Origin: Bacillota bacterium
GTDB lineage: Bacteria > Bacillota > Clostridia > Christensenellales > CAG-138
Direction of reading: 5' to 3'
DNA: 64,000 nucleotides
Assembly (NCBI GenBank): GCA_023399275.1
Contig: JAEWQH010000117.1
Location: 12,538-76,537, forward strand
Shown here: piece after piece, positions 18,949-28,255 of the stretch
Position numbering within the stretch: the stretch's first letter is position 1
How the letters are laid out: each line of letters opens with the position of its first letter
The notes under the pieces: model-generated
Database searches by the model: none
Told to the model about the DNA's origin: nothing
What the model saw: the letters and a program-made list of their open reading frames with translations, nothing else
Position numbers and translations under genes: made by a program

Positions 18949-19929
18949 TCATTCGTTTTTCTTGACGGTGCCGTCCGGCTCTGCGGACTCCATCTGCTGC
19001 GCCGCACGCGCGGCCGCCTTCTTGCGCTTATTCTTTTTGTGTGCGATGATCGGAACGCCGATGAGCACAAACAGCACGCCCGCCGGAATCACGGCGACCG
19101 CAAGGAAAATGCCGATGGCGCCGATGGCGTTCACCACGAAACGCGCGCTGTTTTGGAAGCCCTTCGTCATCCTGCTCCAAACGTCCGAAGCCTTCCACAT
19201 CTGAATCAGCTCGCTTTCGCCCTCCACCGCCGTCTTGGGCGTGCGGTTGAGGGTGACGTTGAGCGTGGCGTAGGACACGAGGTTGTCCCAGAGGTTCATC
19301 TGCGCGGTGTAGCTCTCGATATCCGCGCGCACGCTGGTCAGGCTCTCGCGCACGGCGAGGATATCCTCCACCGTTTCAGCCTTGGCGAGGATCTGCAGCA
19401 GCTGCTGCTCCTCCGCCTTGGCGTTGTCAAGCCGCGCCTGCATATCGTAGTAGGAAAGCGAGATATCATCCGAGCTGAGCCGGTAATCCTTCACCTTGCC
19501 CAACGCGTTGGCTGCGGTCACAAGCACCTCGAGCTGATCGGCCGGCACTTTGATCGTGGCGTAGGCATAGTCCGTTCCGCTGTCGTCCGTGGTTGAGTAC
19601 GAGCCAGAGACATAGCCGCCGAGCGCCTGCGCTTTTTCGATCAGATCGCTCAGCGCAGCGCCGGGGTCGTCCGCCGTAACGGTCATATCCGCGGTGTAGA
19701 TGATCTTGCGCACATCGAAGTCGCCGGCAACCTCGCCGGACTCCACCTGAGAAGCAACGTCGTTCGTATACGCGCCCGTCTCCTCCGCCTCCGCCGCAGA
19801 CATATCATACATGGCGGACGGCTCGGAATAAGCCGTGCTGCTTTGGCTCTGCCCCTTTGCCGCGCAGCCGATGGTAACCAGCAGCGTCGCGCAGAGCGCA
19901 AGTGCCACAAGCATGCGTCTCGTCTTCAT
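18949..19929 (-). CDS. DUF4349 domain lipoprotein
   Basis: A 326-residue secreted lipoprotein. A signal peptide ends in the lipobox TIGC (Cys22). The DUF4349 domain starts near RKIIYTADMTVTADDP and contains GGYVSGSYSTTDDSG, the KVPADQLEVLV segment and a coiled-coil stretch rich in Ala/Glu around AKAEEQQLLQILAKAETVEDIL. A C-terminal transmembrane helix (about residues 266-290) is followed by a basic tail KKNKRKKAAAR, so the protein would be tethered at both ends. Function unknown. The ATG at 19929 has AAAGGAGGAG upstream. Confidence 0.88.
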   Translation of the reverse strand: MKTRRMLVALALCATLLVTIGCAAKGQSQSSTAYSEPSAMYDMSAAEAEETGAYTNDVASQVESGEVAGDFDVRKIIYTADMTVTADDPGAALSDLIEKAQALGGYVSGSYSTTDDSGTDYAYATIKVPADQLEVLVTAANALGKVKDYRLSSDDISLSYYDMQARLDNAKAEEQQLLQILAKAETVEDILAVRESLTSVRADIESYTAQMNLWDNLVSYATLNVTLNRTPKTAVEGESELIQMWKASDVWSRMTKGFQNSARFVVNAIGAIGIFLAVAVIPAGVLFVLIGVPIIAHKKNKRKKAAARAAQQMESAEPDGTVKKNE

Positions 19930-20156
19930 ATCGATCTCCTCCTTTTGTTCCTTTGCTCGTCCTGTTCTGTCGGCGTATCCACGCCGGCATCCAACCGGAA
20001 AGCACCGCGTGCTTTCACATAGAACACCTCGCACCCCCATGCCCGGTTGCACGGCATTGCGTCCATTTCCGGTGCATATTGAGAGGCCGCATTTTGAGAC
20101 CTGGTATAGAATACCACATTTTTTCAAAAAAGAACAGAATCCACCCGGCCAGCATT

Positions 20157-20186
20157 TGCAAAAAACCGCCTGCGCAGGCGGTTCAA
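20157..20186 (-). terminator. Terminator after sortase B
   Basis: A perfect 20-base palindrome AACCGCCTGCGCAGGCGGTT (20164-20183) is followed by TTTTTT on the minus strand. Confidence 0.85.
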
Positions 20187-20274
20187 CGTGTGAAAAAAAC
20201 GCTGTGATCGTTAAAAAGCGCAGCTCGTCGCCCGCAACTATGCGCATCCGCCGCAGGGATCGACCGGCGCGGGG

Positions 20275-21096
20275 TCACTGCATGGTCAGCGGCGTCTCCT
20301 GCGGCGATTGCTCCGGCGTCTGCTGCTGCGCGGCGTCCGGCACCGCATCCGCAGCGACGGATGCAACCCGGCAACTCACCAGCAGCCGCCCGTCTCCGCC
20401 ATCCGGCGGCACGACGCAAAAGGAGACGAGCCGGTCTTGCGCGGAGACTTTGACGTTGCTTGAAAACGCGGACGCCTCATTCAGATCATCGACAAAGGAG
20501 AGGAACGCCGCCTCGCTGGCAAAGGAGATCGGGATGGCGCTGCGCACCCCTTCCACGCGCGCGCAGGCAAACACCTCCAGCGCCAGCTGCGATCCATCCG
20601 GCAGGAAGAGCTGTATCTCGGGGTTTCGCGCGTAGAAGTTGGGGTTTTCATACTCCCAGAGCGAGCCGAACATCGCGCCGCTCTTGAGCGCATGCCCGTA
20701 GATAACGGTGTGCCGGTCGGAGAAGTCGCCGTTGTTGCCCGCGTCGATAAACGGCGTGCCGAGCTTGTTCCTCTTCTCGTCAAAACGGTGATTGAGATAA
20801 AACGCGTTATCCGTGGTCTTGACCACCGGCACGTCGATCGCCGTGCCTGCCAGCCGTACCCAAGCGCACACCTCGGGGTTCTCTTTTGCAAGCAGCGCAA
20901 AATCCACCGCCTCCGCGGGCGCGGCCTCGCTCGCCAGCGACGCGTAGTAGTGATTTCCCACGGTCACGCCCATGAGCGCATACGCACCGCGGCCGATGCC
21001 ATACAGCGCCGCGAGCACGAAAAGCCCGAAGATTCCATACAGCACGCCCGTGATGATCTCCGCTTTTGATCTGGATTTGCGTTTTTTCCGTTTCAT
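20275..21096 (-). CDS. srtB: Class B sortase
   Basis: A cell-wall transpeptidase of 273 residues. A basic N terminus and one transmembrane helix (about residues 15-36) anchor it. The catalytic triad can be read as His135 in VIYGHALKSGAMF, Cys227 in LVSFCVVPP and Arg237 in GRLLVSC. The TLxTC motif is altered to LVSFC. The TTDNAFYLNHRFD and GTPFIDAGNN blocks are typical of class B. No protein in the window carries an evident NPQTN- or LPxTG-type sorting signal, so its substrates lie elsewhere. The ATG at 21096 was chosen because the lysine-rich anchor begins there. Confidence 0.9.
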   Translation of the reverse strand: MKRKKRKSRSKAEIITGVLYGIFGLFVLAALYGIGRGAYALMGVTVGNHYYASLASEAAPAEAVDFALLAKENPEVCAWVRLAGTAIDVPVVKTTDNAFYLNHRFDEKRNKLGTPFIDAGNNGDFSDRHTVIYGHALKSGAMFGSLWEYENPNFYARNPEIQLFLPDGSQLALEVFACARVEGVRSAIPISFASEAAFLSFVDDLNEASAFSSNVKVSAQDRLVSFCVVPPDGGDGRLLVSCRVASVAADAVPDAAQQQTPEQSPQETPLTMQ

Positions 21097-21187
21097 AAGC
21101 GCAGTATAAACCAATCGTTTTTGCTTTGCAATCGGAATGAATAACAAGAGCGGATGACCCAACGTGATTCTACGCATTTTTTCGATA

Positions 21188-21223
21188 GAAAATGCCGATC
21201 CCATGCGGGATTTCGGCATTCTT
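21188..21223 (-). terminator. Terminator after ackA
   Basis: On the minus strand GAATGCCGA pairs with TCGGCATTTTC around an inner ATCCCGCATGGGAT hairpin and runs into T-rich sequence. Confidence 0.7.
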
Positions 21224-21280
21224 ATGAGATCGTGAATTAACTGTGAAGTGCGCTTTATGCAACTGCCGACGCGCGTATTG

Positions 21281-22483
21281 TCACATGTTTGCGCGCTCCA
21301 GCCGCCCCTCGAGCCACTGCTTTGCTTTGCGCGCGACAACGATCTCCTCATTGGTTGCAATGCAGAAGATCCGCACGCGGCCGCCCTGTTTCGTCAGCTC
21401 GCAGTCGGGCCTTGCCGCCTCGTTTTTCTCCGGGTCGAGCGAGACGCCCATAAAATCCAGTCCTTCGAGCGCCTTTTGCCGCACGAGCGCGCTGTTTTCG
21501 CCGATGCCGCCCGCAAACGAAACCGCGTCCACGCCGCCCATTGCCGCGGCGTATGCGCCGATCTGCTTTTTGATCTGATAGCAGTAGCTCTCCACGGCGG
21601 TCTTTGCGTCCTCGTTGCCCTGCGCTGCCGCTGCCTCAACGTCCCGCAGGTCGTTGGATACGCCGCTCATGCCCAGCAAACCGCTCTGCTTGTTGAGCAT
21701 GGTCTCGATCTGCTCGAGCGTGTAGCCGAAGTCCTTCATCAGGTAGATCGGAATATACGGGTCGATGTCCCCGCAGCGGTTGTTGTGCATGATTCCGCAC
21801 TGCAGCGAAAGGCCGAGGTTGGTGTCCGCCGATCTGCCGTTGACGACGGCGCAGAGCGAGCCGCTCCCGCCGAGATGGCACGAGATCAGCTTGAAATCCC
21901 TTCGGCCCATCAACTCCGCCGTGCGCACAGATACATATTCGTGCGACGCGCCGTGGAAGCCGTAGCGGCGGATGGTGTGCGTCCTGCTCAGCCCGATCGG
22001 GATGGAGTACAGATACGCTTCCGGAGGCATGGTCGCGTGAAAACCCGTCTCAAACGAGCCGATCATCGGCGTGTCCGGCAGCGCCGCCTGAAACTGGCGG
22101 ATCGCCGCAATGTAAGGCGGATTGTGGCTCGGAGCAACGGTGTTGAACGCCGCCATGGCGGAAAGCACCGCCTCGTCGAGCAACTGCACGCCGGTCACGC
22201 CCTTTGCATGCACCACCTTGAATGCCACGCAGTCCAGCGCCTCCATCGAACCGAGCGCGCGCGAAAGCAGCGCCTGTTGCATGAGGCGTATGCCGGCGGC
22301 GTAGTCCGGAATCGGCAGCGTCTGCTTTTGCGCATCAAAGCCTGCGTCCTTGTGCGTCCACGCGCCCGCCTGTGTGCCGACGCGCTCCATGCGCCCTTCG
22401 GAGAGGGTCTCCTCCGCGCCGTTCATATCAAACAGACGGTATTTCAGCGATGTACTGCCTACATTGCATACGAGAATCTTCAT
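21281..22483 (-). CDS. ackA: Acetate kinase
   Basis: Interconverts acetyl-phosphate + ADP and acetate + ATP. The 400-residue ASKHA-fold protein has NVGSTSLKY at residues 7-15, the HGKGV-type loop (HAKGVTGVQ), the GFHGASHEYV block and GGIGENSALVRQ near the C terminus. It overlaps the DUF2284 gene by 4 bp and is the last gene of a minus-strand run that begins with a hexosaminidase. No phosphotransacetylase gene is nearby, which is unusual since pta and ackA are commonly adjacent. Confidence 0.95.
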   Translation of the reverse strand: MKILVCNVGSTSLKYRLFDMNGAEETLSEGRMERVGTQAGAWTHKDAGFDAQKQTLPIPDYAAGIRLMQQALLSRALGSMEALDCVAFKVVHAKGVTGVQLLDEAVLSAMAAFNTVAPSHNPPYIAAIRQFQAALPDTPMIGSFETGFHATMPPEAYLYSIPIGLSRTHTIRRYGFHGASHEYVSVRTAELMGRRDFKLISCHLGGSGSLCAVVNGRSADTNLGLSLQCGIMHNNRCGDIDPYIPIYLMKDFGYTLEQIETMLNKQSGLLGMSGVSNDLRDVEAAAAQGNEDAKTAVESYCYQIKKQIGAYAAAMGGVDAVSFAGGIGENSALVRQKALEGLDFMGVSLDPEKNEAARPDCELTKQGGRVRIFCIATNEEIVVARKAKQWLEGRLERANM

Positions 22484-23070
22484 GCGTTGCTCCTGTGTTT
22501 TTTGGGAGTTGCCGGCGCCTTTGCCGAAAGCTTCTCCGGCGCGCCGTTGAAAAAGACCGCGCCGAAATACGTCACCGTGTCTTTCCCGTTGAGGTAGGGA
22601 AGCCCGGCCAGCCGGGAGAGCTGCAGCACGTCCACCCCCGCCGCTTCAAGCGGGATGACCGCGCGCTGCGGATGACGGCAGGGTACGTTTTCGCGCCGTG
22701 CGCACGTTGCGCAGCCGCCGCAGGCTCCCGCGCCGAGCGCAAAGCAGGGTAATCCGCCGTTTTCCGCAGCCGCACGCAGGCGGCAGACCAGGTGGTTATG
22801 CGCCCGTCCTGCGCGCCGCATACCCTCGATGTCAAACGAATCCTCGACCGGGTACACGCTCTGGAACACCAGCGCGCGCTCAAACGTGCGCGCCCGCTCG
22901 ATCAGCGCGCCGATCTCCCCCGCGTCCGGCGGGCACATCCAGCACGCACCATAGAACCCGCAGGCGTTTTTTTCGCAGGCCGCGCGAAACACGGGGTCGA
23001 AGTGGATCTCCCCTGTGGCTACGACGGCATACGCCGCGCCGGCTCTCTGAAGCAGCCTTTGAATCCGCAC
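22480..23070 (-). CDS. DUF2284 cysteine-rich metal-binding protein
   Basis: A protein of about 196 residues with Cys clusters of the DUF2284 family: CEKNACGFYGACWMCPP near residue 32-48 and LGAGACGGCATCARRENVPC further on. Members are predicted iron-sulfur or other metal-binding proteins of unknown role. The start is uncertain: a GTG at 23070 and a TTG at 23079 are both in frame just after the nitroreductase stop, and neither has a clear ribosome site, so translation may be coupled. The gene overlaps ackA by ATGA. Confidence 0.8.
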   Translation of the reverse strand: MRIQRLLQRAGAAYAVVATGEIHFDPVFRAACEKNACGFYGACWMCPPDAGEIGALIERARTFERALVFQSVYPVEDSFDIEGMRRAGRAHNHLVCRLRAAAENGGLPCFALGAGACGGCATCARRENVPCRHPQRAVIPLEAAGVDVLQLSRLAGLPYLNGKDTVTYFGAVFFNGAPEKLSAKAPATPKKHRSNA

Positions 23071-23095
23071 GCAGTCCAACGCTTTTGGGGTTTGC

Positions 23096-23614
23096 CTAGA
23101 CGCGGACGACGTAGTTCGCCTTGCGCGGCGCGGGCTCGGGCGCAGGGCCGGCCGCGTAGCCCAGAATGACTTGGCCCACGCCCTCATAGTCCCCCTCGAT
23201 GCCCCATTTTTTCAGCAGGGCTTTACCTTCGTCGCTCTCAAACATCTCCTTTGCGCGGTGGATCCAGCAGGAGGCAAGTCCGGCCGCGTGCGCCGCATTG
23301 AGCAGCGTGGTGATCACGCTCGCGCCGTCGAGCAGGTAGGTGCCGCGCGAACGGTCCGCGAGTACGACGAGCACCGTCGGCGCGCCGTAGTACGGGTCGC
23401 TGTCGTTGCCAATCACCCGCGCGTTCATGCGCGAAAGCTGCTTTACCGTCGCCTCGTCCTGCACGGCGACGATGACCGGCGTCTGCCGTCCGCCTCCGGT
23501 CGGTGCATAGGTGCCGGCCTCCAGCACCTGGTCGAGCACAGCTTTGTCCACCTGTTTGGGCAGGTAGGAGCGTATGCTCCTGCGTGTTTTGAGGTTGTTC
23601 AGCGTTTCGTTCAT
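23096..23614 (-). CDS. Nitroreductase-family FMN oxidoreductase
   Basis: A 172-residue FMN-dependent protein. The N terminus NLKTRRSIRSYLPKQV carries the Arg-Ser-X-Arg FMN phosphate site, followed by the TYAPTGGGRQTPVIVAV block and the C-terminal GYAAGPAPEPAPRK. Family members reduce nitro compounds, quinones or flavins; the physiological substrate is not evident. It lies between the GH20 gene (34 bp upstream) and DUF2284 in one transcription unit. The start at 23614 follows GAGTGAATG-type weak spacing. Confidence 0.88.
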   Translation of the reverse strand: MNETLNNLKTRRSIRSYLPKQVDKAVLDQVLEAGTYAPTGGGRQTPVIVAVQDEATVKQLSRMNARVIGNDSDPYYGAPTVLVVLADRSRGTYLLDGASVITTLLNAAHAAGLASCWIHRAKEMFESDEGKALLKKWGIEGDYEGVGQVILGYAAGPAPEPAPRKANYVVRV

Positions 23615-23648
23615 ATCATTCACTCCTTCGTGTTGATCTGTCGATAGT

Positions 23649-25205
23649 CTATTGCTCCGTCTTTCCCGGCAGTTCGGCGTGGGTATCGCTCTTGGCGTAT
23701 GCCAGCACCCCGCGGATGCGCTTGGCAAGCGGCAGCGGCTTCTCAACCCCTTGCGCATACGCCAGCCCCAGCCGGCCGTAGAGCGCATTGTGCGGCACGA
23801 GCCGCCGCAGGAAGCCTGCATAGCGGAGCTTCTCCCGCGTCGACCAGCCCGTCTCCGCCGTCGCCGCAAGGCGCGGCAGCGTGTTGAAGAAGAGTTTCTT
23901 CTCCGTCTCCACCCACTCCGTCCAGATAGCCGCCTCCACACCGAGGATGTTTGCCTCGCTTCTTTTGCGCACGCCGCGCAGGGTCGGGCGGTAGCGGTAG
24001 GTCTTTTTCAGCGGTGTCAGCGCATAGGGGTAGTCGTAGTATAGGTTTGTAAACGGGCTCAGGATCGCCGCGCCGCCCCCGTTGATGCGCCGCACGGTGC
24101 GTCCCGGCCCTTCGAGGTACCACGGCGTCCAGAACTGCACAATCGCGCGCGGATCGAGCCCGCCGCAGAGTCCGTCGTTCCACACGACGGCTCTCCTGCC
24201 GTGCGCTTCGAGATGCCCGATTACGCGGTTGAGAAAATAGCCCTGCAGCTCCCGCTCATCCTTGAGCCCCTGCTCGCGCAGCACGCGCTGACAGCGCTCG
24301 CAGCGCTTCCAGTCCTCCTTGGCCGCCTCGTCCCCGCCGATATGCAGGTAAGGGAACGGGAAGAGCTCCATCACCTCATCCAGCAGCGAAAACAGAAACG
24401 CATATGTCTCCTCGCTGCCCGCACAGAAGAGCTTCTTGGAAAAATCGGTGATGCCAAAACGCGTCGCCACCTCGACCGGCTCATGGAAACAGGCCAGCTC
24501 GGGATATGCCGCCATGATCGAAAGGGCGTGCCCCGGCATATCGATCTCCGGCACGATTTCGATGCCGCGCGCCTTCGCATAGCGCACCAGTTCGCGCAGC
24601 TCGGCCTTCGTGTAGTAGCCCCCGTGGGGGACCCCGTCCTGCCCCTTTACGCCGCCGTGCTTGACAAAGGTGCTCTTGCGAAATGAGCCTACGCTGTTGA
24701 GCAGCGGGAATCGCTCGCTCTCAAAGCGAAACCCCTGATCCTCCGTCAGGTGCAGGTGGAGGCGATTGTATTTATAGTACGCCAGCAGGTCGACCAGCGT
24801 GTGAAGCGTCTTCATCGGGAAAAAATGGCGGCACACGTCGATGAGGAACCCGCGCCAGCCAAATCGAGGCGCGTCCTCGATCCGGCAGCAGGGCAGCCGC
24901 CCGCCGTGCTCCGCACAAAGCTGCGCAAGCGTCGCCGCGGCATACACCGCGCCCGCGATGCCGCCCGCCTCGACGCTTACCCCGCCCGCATCCGCGCGGA
25001 TGGCGTATTGCTCCGGCCCAAACGCCGTATTCTGGCAAAACGCCGCCTGCAATCCGGCCTCGGCTGGGTGCGCCTCACCCAGCTTCAGCATGGCAAGCAC
25101 GCCTTCGCGCGCGCCCTCGAGCGCCGCATCCGCCTGCACCGCCACGCGGCAAAGATCGATGCTTCCCTCCAGGATCTGCTGTCCGAGCACCTGCGGTATC
25201 GGCAT
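23649..25205 (-). CDS. GH20 beta-N-acetylhexosaminidase
   Basis: A 518-residue enzyme predicted to release terminal GlcNAc or GalNAc. The GH20 barrel begins at WRGFLIDVCRHFFP (residue about 117), contains NRLHLHLTEDQGFR (147-160), and has the catalytic pair Asp292-Glu293 in HIGGDEAAK. An N-terminal alpha/beta GH20b-like domain precedes it. There is no signal peptide, so it should act on imported oligosaccharides or on muropeptide-derived sugars in the cytoplasm. It heads an operon with a nitroreductase, DUF2284 and ackA, and is divergent from a PIG-L deacetylase. Confidence 0.92.
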   Translation of the reverse strand: MPIPQVLGQQILEGSIDLCRVAVQADAALEGAREGVLAMLKLGEAHPAEAGLQAAFCQNTAFGPEQYAIRADAGGVSVEAGGIAGAVYAAATLAQLCAEHGGRLPCCRIEDAPRFGWRGFLIDVCRHFFPMKTLHTLVDLLAYYKYNRLHLHLTEDQGFRFESERFPLLNSVGSFRKSTFVKHGGVKGQDGVPHGGYYTKAELRELVRYAKARGIEIVPEIDMPGHALSIMAAYPELACFHEPVEVATRFGITDFSKKLFCAGSEETYAFLFSLLDEVMELFPFPYLHIGGDEAAKEDWKRCERCQRVLREQGLKDERELQGYFLNRVIGHLEAHGRRAVVWNDGLCGGLDPRAIVQFWTPWYLEGPGRTVRRINGGGAAILSPFTNLYYDYPYALTPLKKTYRYRPTLRGVRKRSEANILGVEAAIWTEWVETEKKLFFNTLPRLAATAETGWSTREKLRYAGFLRRLVPHNALYGRLGLAYAQGVEKPLPLAKRIRGVLAYAKSDTHAELPGKTEQ

Positions 25206-25348
25206 ATCCTTCCCCTCCGTCGCATCGCAATCATCGCATTTGTCCGATGCATTTCCATTATACCCCGCTTGCTCCCTTACGGCAACGCCGCGTGCGTGAT
25301 ATACTGGGTTTGAGACGGCTTATCTTTCTTCGACGGAGGTTTTTTCAT

Positions 25349-26113
25349 ATGTTTAACGCCATCATGAAGCGCGTCACTCCGATTCCGCGGCTTGCCTCGT
25401 TCGAACGGTATCTCTTCGTCGGTCCGCATCCGGACGATATCGAGGTCGCCTGCGCGCCGAGTGTGCGCACGCTGACCCGCGCCGGGAAGCATGTTTCGTT
25501 TCTGATTCTGACAGACGGGCGCATGGGCGCGCTCGACCCCGCGCTGTATGGTGACGAGCTGGTGAAGATCCGGCAGCAGGAGGCGCTCGCCTCGGCCGCG
25601 CTTCTCGGCGTGACGGACGTAACCTTTCTGCCGTTTCACGACGGCGGCATGTACCGCATGGAGGATGCCGCCTGTGAGATCGCAAAGCAGATCGTCCGGC
25701 TCAAGCCGGACGCGGTATTCGCACCCGATCCAAACGTGATCAGCGAATGCCACGTCGACCACATCAAGACGGGCCTTGCGGCGAAGATGAGCATGAATAT
25801 GGCGCCCTTCACCGGCGTCATGCAGAGCATCGGCGCCTCCGGCAGCCACGCGGTGCAGGCGCTCGCGTTTTACTACACCGACAAGGCAAACGCTTACCTG
25901 CCGGTCGGCAGCTGCTTTTGCGCACGCGCGGAGGCGCTCGCCTGCCACAAAAGCCAGTTTGACGAAAAGACGGCCTCGAGCATCTGCATGTACTTCAAGC
26001 TGCGCTCGATCCGCTTTGGTCTGCGCAGGCTGCGCGGCCTCAGCGACGGCTACCGAACGCTCTCGCCGACGCATATGCATTGCTTCCCCGAAGCGTCGGA
26101 CTGGGTCCGGTAA
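25349..26113 (+). CDS. PIG-L family deacetylase
   Basis: A 254-residue zinc hydrolase of the LmbE/PIG-L family that removes acetyl groups from N-acetyl sugars such as GlcNAc conjugates. The metal site HPDD is at residues 27-30 and the matching SECHVDHIKTG segment (about 131-141) supplies the third His. Start ATG 25349 has GGAGG nine bases upstream. It is divergent from the hexosaminidase gene, which suggests related amino-sugar metabolism, but the specific substrate is unknown. Confidence 0.9.
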   Translation: MFNAIMKRVTPIPRLASFERYLFVGPHPDDIEVACAPSVRTLTRAGKHVSFLILTDGRMGALDPALYGDELVKIRQQEALASAALLGVTDVTFLPFHDGGMYRMEDAACEIAKQIVRLKPDAVFAPDPNVISECHVDHIKTGLAAKMSMNMAPFTGVMQSIGASGSHAVQALAFYYTDKANAYLPVGSCFCARAEALACHKSQFDEKTASSICMYFKLRSIRFGLRRLRGLSDGYRTLSPTHMHCFPEASDWVR

Positions 26114-26137
26114 ACAGCTCTGGTCCACGGTTTCCAA

Positions 26138-26172
26138 ACGCAAACGCGCCGGATTTCCCGGCGCGTTTGCGT
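26138..26172. terminator. Hairpin between converging PIG-L and GPH genes
   Basis: A perfect 15-bp stem (ACGCAAACGCGCCGG and complement) with a 5-base loop, placed between two converging genes. No strong T run follows on either strand, so its efficiency is uncertain. Confidence 0.55.
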
Positions 26173-26191
26173 GTCTCCGTGCGCATTGGAG

Positions 26192-28027
26192 CTACGCCGG
26201 AGTGCTCTCCTCTTCTTTGCGGCTGTTGATCTGCTGCATCATATGGTCGTAAAACGCCTCGTCGATGATAAACTTCTTTTTTTGAACAAATAGTGCGAGC
26301 AGCAAAAGGAGCGCGGGCAGCAGCGTCGCCGCAAGCCGCACCCAGATGCGCATGCCTGTCGTTCTCTGGTCGCGAAAATGCAGGTTTGCCGCGCTCTCCT
26401 CGCCGCTGTCGAGGTCGTCGATCTTGAGCGAAAACGTGCCGCTGTCCGCCGCTACGATGCTTTCCGCGTCAAACGCACCGAGCCTGTCCATCTCGATCTG
26501 CTCGCCCTCGGCGTTGGTAAAGAGGATCATCGCGTCGCTCAGCGCGGGCACATACTCCGCGTCAAGCTGAAATTTGCTGATGATCGCATCCGCGGTGATC
26601 TGCGTGCCAACCGCCTCCACAGCGGCCTGATACGCCGGCGTTCCCGCCGTAAGCCCCTCAAATTCTCCCAGATAGCGCTGCACCTGTGTGATGTAGTAGG
26701 CCTGATCCGCCGCGTCATGCTTATCGAAGAAGTCGCGCTGCGTCTCGAGCGTGCTGATCGACTGGCTGAGCAGAAACGTGCCGGATACGGCAAGCACCAG
26801 CGTCACGATGAGCGTATGCATCGCCGCGGCAAATTTCGCCATAAACGGGCGCAGCGTCGAGACCACCGCCTCGTTGCGCTCGCCGAATTTATAGTCGTTG
26901 TACTCCACACAGTTGGTCATATTGATGATGCAGGACATGTAGAAGAGCGACTGCCCCGCGGAGACCATCATGCAAAACGCGCACAGCAGCGCGATATGAA
27001 ACGGCAGCACCGGCGACCAACCCATCAACGCGATAAACGCATAGCCAACGATCGCCAGAAGGATGCTTAGATTTTGCAGGCGCGCGCGCCCAAGCTTGTT
27101 TGTCAGCACGGGGTAGAGCGCATTGACCGCAACCATCGTCACGCCATATGCAACCACCACATAGAAGTAGAGCGTGCCGTTGTAGCCGATCTCCATATAC
27201 AGCAGATTCGCCGCCAGCGCGATGAGCATCGTGCTGCCGATGTTATAGAAGAGCATCGACAGCGTCATCCAGAGTACCTGGTCGTTTCGCGCAATGGTCT
27301 TCCACATCCGCTTGAGCGAGATGTTTTCGCTCTTCTCCGCCTTGCGGCGCGGCGGCTCCTTCACTGTGAAGTACAGCATCGTCTGAAATCCGATAAACGC
27401 TGCGGCGATCAGGATGGAGACGAATCGATAGCCCGCGCGCATGTCGCCCACGGTCACCTGCGGGATGATGCCCTGCGCCAAGATGGCGCCGACGCCGGCG
27501 AAGAGCACCGTGAGCGTGGTGATGGAGTTTCGCTCCTCCTTAACGCTCGAAAGGCTCGGCAGCATGGCCCAATAGCCGATGTCGTTCATGGTGAATGTGG
27601 ATTCCCAAAGCAGGTACATCACCGTCATGAACACCACGAAGCGCCAGCCGGGGATGCTCTGCACATTGAACATCGTGATGATCACCAGCCCACAGAGGAT
27701 GGCGCCGAGCAGGATCCACGGGCGGAACTTGCCTTTTCTGAAGTGTGAGCCTTCGATGATGGCGCCCATGAGCGGGTCGTTGAGCGCATCCCATATGCGC
27801 CCACCCACGCCGATGATCAGGCTCAGCGTCGTGAACTGCGCCAGTGTGAGCGAAACGCCAAACTGGATGTAGACCAGCAGGAATGAGTCGATCAGCGCAT
27901 AGCTCATGTCTCGGCCGATTCCACTGATGGAATAGAACCATTTGTTGCGGTGAAACGTCTGTTTGCGAAGCCGCTCCGCGGCCGCCGCATCCGGCGCGGA
28001 ACCTTCGGTGATTGACCTGGTCTCCAT
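26192..28027 (-). CDS. GPH-family sugar/cation symporter with an extra extracytoplasmic domain
   Basis: A 611-residue transporter of the glycoside-pentoside-hexuronide:cation symporter family. The N-terminal half has SISGIGRDMSYALIDSFLLV and IWDALNDPLMGAIIE, and the middle loop has the usual NISLKRMWKTIARNDQVLW. GPH proteins are normally about 450-500 residues. Here, between the last two helices, about 138 hydrophilic residues (about 422-559) are inserted before a final helix and a cytoplasmic tail. The ATG at 28027 has GGGAGC upstream; 28045 is an alternative. Substrate unknown; no glycosidase is adjacent on the same strand. Confidence 0.85.
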   Translation of the reverse strand: METRSITEGSAPDAAAAERLRKQTFHRNKWFYSISGIGRDMSYALIDSFLLVYIQFGVSLTLAQFTTLSLIIGVGGRIWDALNDPLMGAIIEGSHFRKGKFRPWILLGAILCGLVIITMFNVQSIPGWRFVVFMTVMYLLWESTFTMNDIGYWAMLPSLSSVKEERNSITTLTVLFAGVGAILAQGIIPQVTVGDMRAGYRFVSILIAAAFIGFQTMLYFTVKEPPRRKAEKSENISLKRMWKTIARNDQVLWMTLSMLFYNIGSTMLIALAANLLYMEIGYNGTLYFYVVVAYGVTMVAVNALYPVLTNKLGRARLQNLSILLAIVGYAFIALMGWSPVLPFHIALLCAFCMMVSAGQSLFYMSCIINMTNCVEYNDYKFGERNEAVVSTLRPFMAKFAAAMHTLIVTLVLAVSGTFLLSQSISTLETQRDFFDKHDAADQAYYITQVQRYLGEFEGLTAGTPAYQAAVEAVGTQITADAIISKFQLDAEYVPALSDAMILFTNAEGEQIEMDRLGAFDAESIVAADSGTFSLKIDDLDSGEESAANLHFRDQRTTGMRIWVRLAATLLPALLLLLALFVQKKKFIIDEAFYDHMMQQINSRKEEESTPA

Positions 28028-28184
28028 TTTCGTCTGTGCTCCCATCCAAAAGAATTGCAAAAACAGATCGGTCCGTCCGCCGGGTAGGCAAACGTCTGAA
28101 CCAAAGCGTATCACACTCTGCAGCCGCTGACAATGGGTTGACCCGCATCTGGACCGACTCTTCTCTTCTTCCCGCCCGGCGCGA

Positions 28185-28208
28185 ATAAAAAGGGCGGTTT
28201 TCCGCCCC
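28185..28208 (-). terminator. Terminator after dapF
   Basis: On the minus strand GGGCGGAAAACCGCCC is followed by TTTTTATTC. Confidence 0.85.
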
Positions 28209-28255
28209 CGAGCCACCGGCAGTTCCCGCCGGATTGCACACCGGCGGCCGGGCGC

